Virus record (IMG/VR): IMGVR_UViG_3300021962_000830
Span: 1-20,293 of that record
Source: a virus
Reading direction: 5' to 3' (one strand)
DNA: 20,293 nt
Under the pieces are notes generated by a model. That model made no database searches. It was not told the DNA's origin and was given only the letters and a program-made list of their open reading frames with translations. This document shows, piece by piece, positions 14,429 through 20,293 of this stretch (its first letter is position 1; every line of letters starts with the position of its first letter). Position numbers and translations under genes: made by a program.

Positions 14429-16686
14429 CAGTCAATTACCCAACCTTGTGAAAGATTTGCATAGATCAACCTAAAACGAGCGTTTAAATCGTCAATCTGC
14501 AAATCATCTGCTACACCCATTATATTATTCCCATTTCGCAAAAGAAGCCCAGTAGTTGTATTACTTCTGTTGATAACTCCCACATAACTACCCGTGGCGG
14601 GTGCTGCGGGTAGTGTAATCGATGCTCCACTGATTAAAACATAATATGTATTAGAAACACCGGTAATATTTTCCGTAATTACACTAATGTTTTCTGCAGC
14701 TGAAGGGATTTGGATTTCAACCCAGCTCGTTGTTCCATTTGCATTAGTAGATAAAACATAACCGGAAACGCCTGTTCCTACTGGAAAACTGTATGCGCCA
14801 TAAGGCCGGATGTCGCCAGAACCACTGATAATTACAATGCCGCCACTCGCGTAATATGTATTTCCAGAAATTAACCCAGTTGTAAAGATACCGCTTGCAA
14901 ATGCTCCACTTCCAGAAACAAAAAGATTTCCACTGGTGAGCAAACCGGAACCAAAAATTCCGCTACCACTTACAGTAAGATTTCCAGTTGTTGACGCTGT
15001 AAAGTTTACATTTCCAGCGTTAAGTGTTCCAAAAGTACCTACGGTTGCATTAATAGAATTTCCGGTAATGGCATTGCCCGAGATGTTTGAAAATGTTCCT
15101 GAAATTCCGGAAATGACTGTAAATAAACCAGTGACACCAGTTACTAGTGGCGAGTAGATTCTATTTGCGAAAGTTCCACTAACTCCTGTCAGATGTGTAA
15201 ATAGTCCTGTAGAACCTGTAATGGTGGCACCTGACAAATCAGTAAAAACACCAGATCGAAATGTTCCGGATGTACCCGAAATCGTGCCGCCTGTAATTGT
15301 ATTCCCGCTGATGGAATTAAACGTTCCTGTTACAGCGGTAAATGAAGTTGCTTGAATTGTATTTCCTGTAATTAAAACACCGGATATTAAACCGGTTGCA
15401 TTAAGGGAGGAACCTGTGGCCGTATCAAAAATAAACGTTTGACCTGTAACCGTATTCCCTGAAATTGTTCCGGAAACAACGAGGCCTGAGCTGATAATTC
15501 CGCTTCCCAATACAATTAAATTACCATCAGCGGATAGGTTACCCGTAGTGGAAATCGAAGGAATTGAAATGGTATTCGTAAAAATACCTGTTGTAGCCGT
15601 AATTGTTGTAAATTGACCACTTGTCCCGGTGATAGTGGCTCCGCTGATATTGGCTGTACTTGTAAGGCTACTAACAGTTACTGTGTTAAAAAGACCTGTT
15701 ACGCCGGTAATAACAGCCCCGGATAATCGATCCGTAAAAACACCGGTAACTCCTGTAAGATGCGGAAATATCCCTGTTGCACCACTGATAAAAGAAAAAG
15801 TTGCAGTATTTCCAGAAACACTTTGTCCTGTAATATTTGTGAATGCACCTGTTGTTCCTGTGATCGTTGTTCCAGATGCAATGGTGAATAAACCGGTTAC
15901 TGCGTTTAGGTTTGTAAATTGTCCCGTTACACCCGTAACTATTGCGCCAGAAACACGTGAAGTGAAAACACCTGTTACGCCTGTAATCTGATCAAAGAGT
16001 CCTATATTTCCTGTAATAACAGCACCGGACAAACGGCTTGTAAAAACACCGGAAATGCCAGTAATGTTTGCAAAAGCGCCTGTATTTCCTGTAACAGTTG
16101 CACCGGATAAATAAGAAGTAAAAACACCAGTGACACCAGTGATGCTGGTTCCATTAATGTTTATTCCAGTAATATTGTCCCCTCTAATAAGTTGACCTGT
16201 AATACCACTTGCGGCAATTGCATTTCCAGTGATTGTCGCACCGCTAAACGTTGTTGCTGTAACAGTGCTAAAACCTGCACTTGTTGATTGTAATGAAATG
16301 AAGTAACCACTAACACCATTAATATTGGTACCAAGAATGCTGGCACCTGTAATTGTTGTACCGCTAATGCTGCCGGTACTACTAAAATTATTGATAACAA
16401 CGTTATTAAGATTTACTGTTCCCGTTCCAGCGCTTGTTATATTGCCTTGAACAGTTAAGCTACCTGAAACATTCAGGTTATTCTCAATGCTTAAATTGTT
16501 GCTGAGAGCGCCGCCAGTTAACTGAAGATAATATTTGTTTAAGTAAGCCTTATGTTCTTGGAATGTAAATTTCTTATTTTTTAATCCTGGGTCAACTTCT
16601 GAAACGTGGACAACAGTAAACAGATCGGCATCTTGAATGTCGAAAGAGGTAATCGAAGGCAGATCCGTAATGCGCCTGTTGGCCAC
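14428..16686 (-). CDS. Tail fibre / baseplate-attached fibre protein with beta repeats
   Basis: A 752-residue structural protein. The N-terminus RRITDLPSITSFDIQDADLF, ending with a KKFTFQEHK stretch, resembles the attachment domain of phage fibres. Residues about 60-640 are Gly/Ser/Thr/Ile-rich beta repeats built on a 26-residue unit (GVFTSRLSGAVITG-like). This is the same family as in the downstream fibre, but more diverged. A SGSGDIRPYG module follows (about 608-655), then a different C-terminal domain that ends RFRLIYANLSQGWVID, a pattern common at fibre C-termini. There is no S74 domain. The start is GTG (16686-16684), with GAGAG about 8 nt upstream. A late-promoter-like AATAAATA sits 49 nt upstream. 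TGATG couples it to the S74 fibre. Confidence 0.86.
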   Translation of the reverse strand: MANRRITDLPSITSFDIQDADLFTVVHVSEVDPGLKNKKFTFQEHKAYLNKYYLQLTGGALSNNLSIENNLNVSGSLTVQGNITSAGTGTVNLNNVVINNFSSTGSISGTTITGASILGTNINGVSGYFISLQSTSAGFSTVTATTFSGATITGNAIAASGITGQLIRGDNITGININGTSITGVTGVFTSYLSGATVTGNTGAFANITGISGVFTSRLSGAVITGNIGLFDQITGVTGVFTSRVSGAIVTGVTGQFTNLNAVTGLFTIASGTTITGTTGAFTNITGQSVSGNTATFSFISGATGIFPHLTGVTGVFTDRLSGAVITGVTGLFNTVTVSSLTSTANISGATITGTSGQFTTITATTGIFTNTISIPSISTTGNLSADGNLIVLGSGIISSGLVVSGTISGNTVTGQTFIFDTATGSSLNATGLISGVLITGNTIQATSFTAVTGTFNSISGNTITGGTISGTSGTFRSGVFTDLSGATITGSTGLFTHLTGVSGTFANRIYSPLVTGVTGLFTVISGISGTFSNISGNAITGNSINATVGTFGTLNAGNVNFTASTTGNLTVSGSGIFGSGLLTSGNLFVSGSGAFASGIFTTGLISGNTYYASGGIVIISGSGDIRPYGAYSFPVGTGVSGYVLSTNANGTTSWVEIQIPSAAENISVITENITGVSNTYYVLISGASITLPAAPATGSYVGVINRSNTTTGLLLRNGNNIMGVADDLQIDDLNARFRLIYANLSQGWVID
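14900..16280 (-). repeat. Diverged 78-bp-period coding repeats in the upstream fibre
   Basis: Repeated protein units of about 26 residues with cores such as GVFTSRLSGAVITGN, best preserved between about 15690 and 16140; other units are shortened or interrupted. The same core appears in the neighbouring fibre. Limits are approximate. Confidence 0.65.
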
Positions 16687-16703
16687 GTATACTCTCGCAA
16701 ATC

Positions 16704-16721
16704 CTATAACTAAAATTATAG
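16704..16721. repeat. Short inverted repeat between one-TM gene and fibre gene
   Basis: CTATAA (16704-16709) and TTATAG (16716-16721) are perfect complements around CTAAAA. On the minus strand it contains a perfect TATAAT (16720-16715), but no matching -35 element was found. It could be an operator, an AT-rich hairpin or chance. Confidence 0.35.
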
Positions 16722-16734
16722 TTTAGGTTTGCTG

Positions 16735-16742
16735 TATTTATT
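16735..16742 (-). promoter_or_regulatory. Possible late promoter for the fibre operon (AATAAATA)
   Basis: The minus strand reads AATAAATA at 16742-16735, fitting an N-A-T-A-A-A-T-A late-promoter pattern proposed for T4-like cyanophages. It overlaps the stop codon of the upstream one-TM gene and lies 49 nt before the fibre GTG. Placement is good; the motif is short and AT-rich, so chance is possible. Confidence 0.4.
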
Positions 16743-17085
16743 TGACCTTTATTTCAATTTGAGGTAACATGCGAGACCCAAGTCCCCATAAACCTTGAAC
16801 ACCTAAAACAATTCCACAAGACAAAAGAAGTACTAAGCCAAGTTCTGCGACTGTAAAATTACGTCTTAAATAAACGATTTGTGGCTGTTGAGGCTGTTGC
16901 GGAATAATGGACGGGGGAGGAGCTGCCAGCCGTTGGGATTGGGCTAGATCTGTATTTTGCTCGCCCAGGGATTCGGCAATTGCCCTTTCCCTTGCGATCG
17001 TTTTAAACATTTCAATTTGCTCTCTAGACAGCTTTGGACGAGGAGTAAATTCCGAGGGTCCATCACTTTGAATTTGCTGTTCCAT
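16738..17085 (-). CDS. Hypothetical protein with one C-terminal membrane helix, 115 aa
   Basis: Unknown function. The first 60 residues are charged and helix-prone (REQIEMFKTIARERAIAES). A Pro/Gln-rich linker follows (APPPSIIPQQPQQPQ, about 55-69), then a basic YLRR and one predicted transmembrane helix from about 78 to 100 (ELGLVLLLSCGIVLGVQGLW). The tail is short and basic. By the positive-inside pattern the long N-terminal part would stay in the cytoplasm. A membrane role in lysis (holin/spanin-like) or assembly is conceivable, but it lacks the usual two- or three-helix holin layout and is far from the endolysin. It is the first minus-strand gene, divergent from the HTH gene with 54 nt between. 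Confidence 0.75.
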   Translation of the reverse strand: MEQQIQSDGPSEFTPRPKLSREQIEMFKTIARERAIAESLGEQNTDLAQSQRLAAPPPSIIPQQPQQPQIVYLRRNFTVAELGLVLLLSCGIVLGVQGLWGLGSRMLPQIEIKVK

Positions 17086-17102
17086 CTTGGTAACAAACCG
17101 TG

Positions 17103-17110
17103 TCTAAATA
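17103..17110 (+). promoter_or_regulatory. Possible late-type promoter element TCTAAATA
   Basis: Seven of eight matches to TATAAATA, 29 nt before the ATG at 17140, in the 54-nt gap between divergent genes. Weak on its own; a promoter for the rightward operon must lie in or near this gap. Confidence 0.3.
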
Positions 17111-17139
17111 CATTAGCATTTAAGCAAAACAACTGAGGT

Positions 17140-17619
17140 ATGTCTTACGGAATTCGCAAAGGATTAGAGGATGTCGCACACGAATTAAAAGGAATTCGTA
17201 ACATTCTCTCAAGCATCTGGGCTCTTCAAGAGGGGGCGGGTGAAAAAGGTAGCATAAATCCAGAGCTTTATGCTGACGAGTACATTTCTACCGAGGAATG
17301 CGCACGAAGATTGTCTGTAACAGATCAGACGATACGAAACTGGATTGCAATTGGCAAGAAAAATAAAGATGGGAAAGGTTGGATTGAAGGCGTTCATTAC
17401 GTCAACATAAATCCTGGTTATGCAAAAAAGAACAAGCTACGCATTCCATGGAACCAGCTGATCCGTTCTTTTGCTAAGAATACAGAGCTTTCCTTTAAAC
17501 ATTATAAAGATCGAGGGAACGAAAAACTTTATAAATTTAATGAGCATTCCCTTGACGTTTATTTGTCCTCTTTAGAAAAAGATCAAAATGCAGAAGAAGA
17601 TAATATCACTAGCTCATAG
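17140..17619 (+). CDS. Helix-turn-helix DNA-binding protein (MerR/excisionase-like fold)
   Basis: A 159-residue protein. Residues 1-27 (ending LKGIRNILSSIW) look like an amphipathic helix. Residues 48-71 form a clear helix-turn-helix: YISTEECARRLSVTDQTIRNW resembles the HTH_17/excisionase and MerR-type reading head. GKKNKDGKGWIEGVHYVN then looks like a wing, and RIPWNQLIRSF may be the following strand and helix. A Lys-rich linker and an acidic C-terminus end the protein. A TGAGGT sequence sits right before ATG. As first gene of the divergent rightward operon it could regulate the intergenic region at 17086-17139, or act in replication or packaging. No integrase is seen, so the fold should not be read as evidence of lysogeny. 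Confidence 0.75.
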   Translation: MSYGIRKGLEDVAHELKGIRNILSSIWALQEGAGEKGSINPELYADEYISTEECARRLSVTDQTIRNWIAIGKKNKDGKGWIEGVHYVNINPGYAKKNKLRIPWNQLIRSFAKNTELSFKHYKDRGNEKLYKFNEHSLDVYLSSLEKDQNAEEDNITSS

Positions 17620-18070
17620 ATTTGAGTCTTTTTCGATAGAGGAAGTCACTTTAGAAAACCATAGGGAGATGCTGCCTCTCTCCCTCGCTCTGCAAGTAGA
17701 AGCTTTCTTGCCCCCCGAAGGCTCTTTCGATACTGAATGCTTGCGGCGCTATTTAAAAATTATTCGCACTTACGAAGAGGAGGATGTAAATTCCAGTATG
17801 ACGCTGGCTAACCGGTTGCGTTTTGCTTTTCGCGATATGCAACCTGACACTATTTGCAATAAGTTTCCAATTGCAGAGCTTCCTTTGAAACGGCGCTTAC
17901 GTTGCGTTGCGGAGTATTTAATTCGTTCTGGAGAATTTGATAAGCTTCGCGACGAGAATGGTAAACTCATCAAAAAGCGTGGAATTCTTGGTAAACTTGT
18001 GGTCATCTATCAACCACTTCCAAAGCTTCAAGAAGTTTTACAAAAACAAGGGCTGACATCCAATGAATAG
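17588..18070 (+). CDS. Hypothetical protein, 160 aa
   Basis: Unrecognised. ATG at 17588 overlaps the HTH gene by 32 nt in another frame. The protein is charged and soluble, with probable helices at LRRYLKIIRTYEEEDVNSSM and KRRLRCVAEYLIRSGEFDKLRD. It then has RGILGKLVVIYQPL, which could be a winged-helix beta hairpin; so a DNA-binding role is possible but unproven. A later start (Met28) would remove the overlap but lose the helical N-terminus. Its stop overlaps the next gene by 8 nt, placing it firmly in the operon. Confidence 0.75.
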   Translation: MQKKIISLAHRFESFSIEEVTLENHREMLPLSLALQVEAFLPPEGSFDTECLRRYLKIIRTYEEEDVNSSMTLANRLRFAFRDMQPDTICNKFPIAELPLKRRLRCVAEYLIRSGEFDKLRDENGKLIKKRGILGKLVVIYQPLPKLQEVLQKQGLTSNE

Positions 18071-18449
18071 ACGAGAAAGATTAATTGCTCAGGCTGTTGG
18101 TCCTGACATGGATGAAACCAAAGTCAAGATGTTAGACGCAACTGTGCGTTTAATTCTTGGTGATATGGGCGAGCATTACTGCAAAATGTGGGATGCAGAA
18201 GGCCCTGGCGTCATGGTTTTCCAACCTAAGACCAAAGAAAGGTCCATGTTTTTTTGGACTCTTAAGGAAATTCATTCTGCTCAAGAGGAGTGCGAACGTG
18301 GTAATGATGGGGATTTGGCTGAAAGCTTTAGACGGATTTTATCGGCTGCACAAAAAATTGACCCAACAGAAAAAGCCGGATATGTCATTAATGATGATGA
18401 AGGCATCCGTTATTTTGAAGTCGATTACAACAAGGCGACCGATAACTAA
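18063..18449 (+). CDS. Hypothetical protein, 128 aa
   Basis: Unrecognised. It starts MNRRERLIAQAVGPDMDETK, has a central MVFQPKTKERSMFFWTLKEI and an acidic second half (EEDG-type clusters, ending EVDYNKATDN). No membrane segment, signal or Cys cluster. It overlaps the preceding gene by 8 nt and the following one by 1 nt (TAATG), so it is translated within the same operon as the HTH protein, the Dam-like protein and probably dCTP deaminase. The acidic, small character would suit a DNA-mimic or regulatory partner, but nothing in the sequence shows that. Confidence 0.76.
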   Translation: MNRRERLIAQAVGPDMDETKVKMLDATVRLILGDMGEHYCKMWDAEGPGVMVFQPKTKERSMFFWTLKEIHSAQEECERGNDGDLAESFRRILSAAQKIDPTEKAGYVINDDEGIRYFEVDYNKATDN

Positions 18450-19036
18450 TGGCCATTACTAAAAGCGGCATGCGCCGCGAAGATCTTGAATTGGTTACCA
18501 ATGCAGATCTGGTTGCTGCCGCTCATGGCTTAATGGGCCATATCGATCTGGACGTTGCAAGTTCAGCTTTTGCCAATGAATATGTCAACGCAAAACAATA
18601 CTACACACCGAGCGATGACGGATTAAACGATCAAGAATGGTTTGGAAAAGTTTACCTGTTTCCGCCCAGTGGCACATACTTCTGGGATAAAAAGAATGAA
18701 CGCTGGAAGATGACCAGGGCTTGCTCCTCAACCTTGACATCATCTCACGCTGTGTGGTTTAGACGTTTATTCAAAGCCTGGTTTCATAATGAAATAGAAG
18801 AGGGTTTGTATTTTTCCAACTGCCCTGACATGTTTCGTTATGAACAGCGACTCTTTGATTTTCCTGTTTGCATTCTCAGGACGGTTCCCTCATTAGTTGC
18901 ACGTACCAACGAAGGAATCAAACGGCATAACACATGCACTTCCTTTTTGGTTTATCTGCAACCAAAAGACAATATCGGAGAAGCGACCCAGCGTTTTATC
19001 GATATTTATTCCGAAAAAGGTCGCGTTCTCTGCTGA
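18449..19036 (+). CDS. Dam-type DNA N6-adenine methyltransferase-like protein with altered catalytic motif
   Basis: 195 residues resembling the phage N-6-adenine-methyltransferase (Dam, PF05869-type) family. IDLDVASSAFANEYVNAKQYY (32-52) matches the LDVAAS segment. YTPSDDGLNDQEWFGKVYL gives the DDGL..W pattern, and the region from WFRRLFKAWF onward follows the family's C-terminal layout. Where a catalytic NPPY or DPPY is expected, the protein has FPPS (71-74), so the target-adenine site is altered at both outer positions. It may be inactive, use another substrate, or bind DNA only. The ATG overlaps the upstream stop (TAATG). It precedes dCTP deaminase by 32 nt. Confidence 0.68.
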   Translation: MAITKSGMRREDLELVTNADLVAAAHGLMGHIDLDVASSAFANEYVNAKQYYTPSDDGLNDQEWFGKVYLFPPSGTYFWDKKNERWKMTRACSSTLTSSHAVWFRRLFKAWFHNEIEEGLYFSNCPDMFRYEQRLFDFPVCILRTVPSLVARTNEGIKRHNTCTSFLVYLQPKDNIGEATQRFIDIYSEKGRVLC

Positions 19037-19068
19037 ATACCTTATATTGAGAAAGCTTTATTGGGTCT

Positions 19069-19656
19069 ATGAGCGTTCTCTGCGATAAAGAAATTCGTCG
19101 TCTTGCTGAAGACGAAGAGATGATTGCGCCTTTCCAGGATCGTCTTGTCAGTAAAGAAAATGGGCGTCGTATTCTCAGTTATGGACTGAGTTCCTACGGA
19201 TACGACATTCGTCTGTCGCCAGAGCAATGCTTGATTTTTGGGCGCATCTCCGAAGGCGAGTGTGATCCCAAAGACTTTAAGCCTGAGATCCTAACCAATG
19301 CCGAACTTTTAGAGGACGAGAAGGGCAAATATTTTCTGTTGCCTCCTTATGGATATTGTTTGGGCGTGGCACGTGAGCGCCTCAAACTTCCTCGTGATGT
19401 GACCGTGGTGGCGGTCGGTAAATCTACATACGCCCGTTCAGGTATTCTCGTGAACATCACCCCGGCCGAAAGTGGTTGGGAAGGTTATCTCACTTTGGAG
19501 ATCAGCAACTGCACGGGACTTTTCAATCGCATTTACGCCGATGAAGGCGTGACTCAGCTGCTGTTCTATCGCGGGAATCCTTGCGAAGTGAGTTACCAAG
19601 ATCGCAAGGGTAAGTATCAAAACCAAGCCCCAGAGGTAGTCTTTAGTAAAGTCTGA
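19069..19656 (+). CDS. dcd: dCTP deaminase
   Basis: Converts dCTP to dUTP, feeding thymidylate synthesis during phage replication; bifunctional members also release pyrophosphate to give dUMP. Of 195 residues, SYGLSSYGYDIRLS (about 37-50) is the first family motif. GKSTYARSGILVN is the subunit-interface loop, and TPAESGWEGYLTLEISN carries the catalytic Glu of the T-x-x-E-x-G-W-x-G pattern. KYQNQ near the end fits the nucleotide-binding tail. The length matches Dcd rather than the shorter dUTPases. ATG is preceded by a 32-nt gap after the Dam-like gene. The stop TGA sits in TGATCA, which also holds the stop of the convergent gene. Monofunctional or bifunctional type cannot be decided by eye. 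Confidence 0.92.
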   Translation: MSVLCDKEIRRLAEDEEMIAPFQDRLVSKENGRRILSYGLSSYGYDIRLSPEQCLIFGRISEGECDPKDFKPEILTNAELLEDEKGKYFLLPPYGYCLGVARERLKLPRDVTVVAVGKSTYARSGILVNITPAESGWEGYLTLEISNCTGLFNRIYADEGVTQLLFYRGNPCEVSYQDRKGKYQNQAPEVVFSKV

Positions 19657-19666
19657 TCAACTAAAG
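19641..19666. repeat. Inverted repeat across the convergent dcd / disordered-protein junction
   Basis: CTTTAGT (19641-19647) is complementary to ACTAAAG (19660-19666), with a 12-nt loop containing both stop codons in TGATCA. No T-run follows on either strand, so it is not a standard intrinsic terminator, though it could protect or end both messages. Confidence 0.35.
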
Positions 19667-20118
19667 GAATCGCGCCAGCTATAGGGTCTGCCGGTACTGG
19701 ATTGTGGTTTATTGGGGTAGTTAACACTGCCCCTCCCCCCTGGTGCATCTCCCAGGCTTGGAAGAACAACCCCACCACGAGAAGACGGATACCTGCCAAC
19801 CGAGTTTCCCATGATCGGATAACGTGTCTCTGCTTGTGCCCTGTGTTTTCCAGCGAGTCGAGAAGCCTTCATAAAACGTGAGACTCGGTTCTGTTGAATT
19901 TCGTTGGCTGTATCTGCCGCATTGGCCGTAGCTCTTTCTCCAGGATCTAAACGTCGCAAGTCAACGTCGTATTGACGTTCTGGCGTCAGGTCTGTAACTT
20001 CACCACCTGAGGATCCAGAATCTTGCCTGGGATCATATTGCAAGCGTCCTCTGTATCCAATCGATGTGTCGACTGGATCGTTGGCGTTTTCTCTACGTGG
20101 GTTATAAAATCTTGCCAT
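19657..20118 (-). CDS. Hypothetical Gly/Pro/Arg-rich, probably disordered protein, 153 aa
   Basis: Unrecognised. It starts MARFYNPRRENANDPVDTS. A central charged helix-like region (about 60-95: ATANAADTANEIQQNRVSRF, then KASRLAGKHRAQ) separates two low-complexity parts. The C-terminal 55 residues are rich in Gly, Ser, Pro and Arg (GGRGSVNYPNKPQSSTG). No membrane or signal segment. Composition suits a flexible virion or DNA-associated protein, or a scaffold-like protein; that is speculation. It abuts dcd with no gap and diverges from the gene at 20160 with 41 nt between. Confidence 0.7.
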   Translation of the reverse strand: MARFYNPRRENANDPVDTSIGYRGRLQYDPRQDSGSSGGEVTDLTPERQYDVDLRRLDPGERATANAADTANEIQQNRVSRFMKASRLAGKHRAQAETRYPIMGNSVGRYPSSRGGVVLPSLGDAPGGRGSVNYPNKPQSSTGRPYSWRDSFS

Positions 20119-20159
20119 GTTAATATTGTAATCGAAGCAATTCGGGCCAAGATATTCTC

Positions 20160-20293
20160 ATGCACGGTTCTGCAGACTACAATGATGGGCTCGGTCAGAA
20201 CATCATTGATGAGCTTATGTGTCGTTGTTTAAATCAGGCAACTTTTGGTACTGATCTCGACAACGAAGAAAATGATGTGCCATTATATGATCA
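20160..20293 (+). CDS. Start of an unidentified gene, runs off the window
   Basis: ATG at 20160 opens a frame with no stop through 20293 (44 complete codons). The visible product starts MHGSADYNDGLGQNIIDELM and is acidic. The frame is closed upstream by a TAA at 20121 with no other ATG between, so the start is reasonable. Too short to assign a family. Confidence 0.5.
   Translation, partial: MHGSADYNDGLGQNIIDELMCRCLNQATFGTDLDNEENDVPLYD

Noticed and set aside
17140-17619. Prophage excision gene (xis) based on the excisionase-like HTH
   Set aside because: No integrase, attachment site or repressor is visible, and this HTH fold is shared by many regulators, so lysogeny is not supported.
19023-19083. 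Eleven-base direct repeat GCGTTCTCTGC at 19023-19033 and 19073-19083 flanking the gap before dcd
   Set aside because: Both copies are coding (R-V-L-C at the end of the Dam-like protein and S-V-L-C at the start of Dcd); the repeat is short and shows no other sign of an insertion or attachment site.

Overview
This window looks like part of a lytic tailed-phage genome, most likely a phage of a unicellular cyanobacterium (cyanophage). The support is the combination of genes: a pyruvoyl S-adenosylmethionine decarboxylase (speD), a prolyl-hydroxylase-type 2OG-Fe(II) oxygenase, several glycosyltransferases with an FkbM methyltransferase, long repeat-rich tail fibres (one with a self-cleaving S74 chaperone domain), a modular endolysin and dCTP deaminase. 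Genes are packed with 1-4 nt start/stop overlaps. None of these genes alone proves the host. The replication protein is a prim-pol/SF3 helicase fusion, which differs from the separate gp41/gp61 helicase and primase of canonical T4-like phages, so the lineage is left open. No integrase, tRNA, rRNA, CRISPR array or insertion sequence was seen.

Layout. (1) 1-4676, plus strand: primase-helicase, speD, a GT4 glycosyltransferase and a stand-alone phosphomannose-isomerase-type cupin, closed by a strong intrinsic terminator. (2) 4677-7123, plus strand: a 300-nt non-coding stretch with a sigma70-like promoter, two coupled HNH-like genes, a 245-aa unknown protein and two very small genes (46 and 54 aa). 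(3) 7120-17085, minus strand. In transcription order this is a one-TM protein, two paralogous fibres, a 103-aa unknown, FkbM methyltransferase, GT4 glycosyltransferase, GT-A glycosyltransferase, 2OG oxygenase, a glucosaminidase/M15 endolysin and a 53-aa protein. (4) 17140-19656, plus strand: a helix-turn-helix protein, two unknowns, a diverged Dam-type methyltransferase and dCTP deaminase. (5) 19657-20293: a minus-strand disordered protein and the first codons of a plus-strand gene that leaves the window.

How the parts may work together. Primase-helicase, dCTP deaminase and speD serve phage DNA synthesis, nucleotide supply and polyamine supply. The minus-strand block carries host recognition (fibres) and lysis (endolysin). 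A hydroxylase, two glycosyltransferases and a methyltransferase lie between these two functions. That position suggests, as inference only, that the phage decorates a virion protein or a cell-surface glycan. The most useful points for follow-up are the two fibres that share a repeat and a 48-residue module but end differently, the Dam-like protein with FPPS in place of the NPPY/DPPY motif, the HNH-like protein with Arg at the expected catalytic His, and the frequent GTG/TTG starts and long overlaps that decide gene boundaries.
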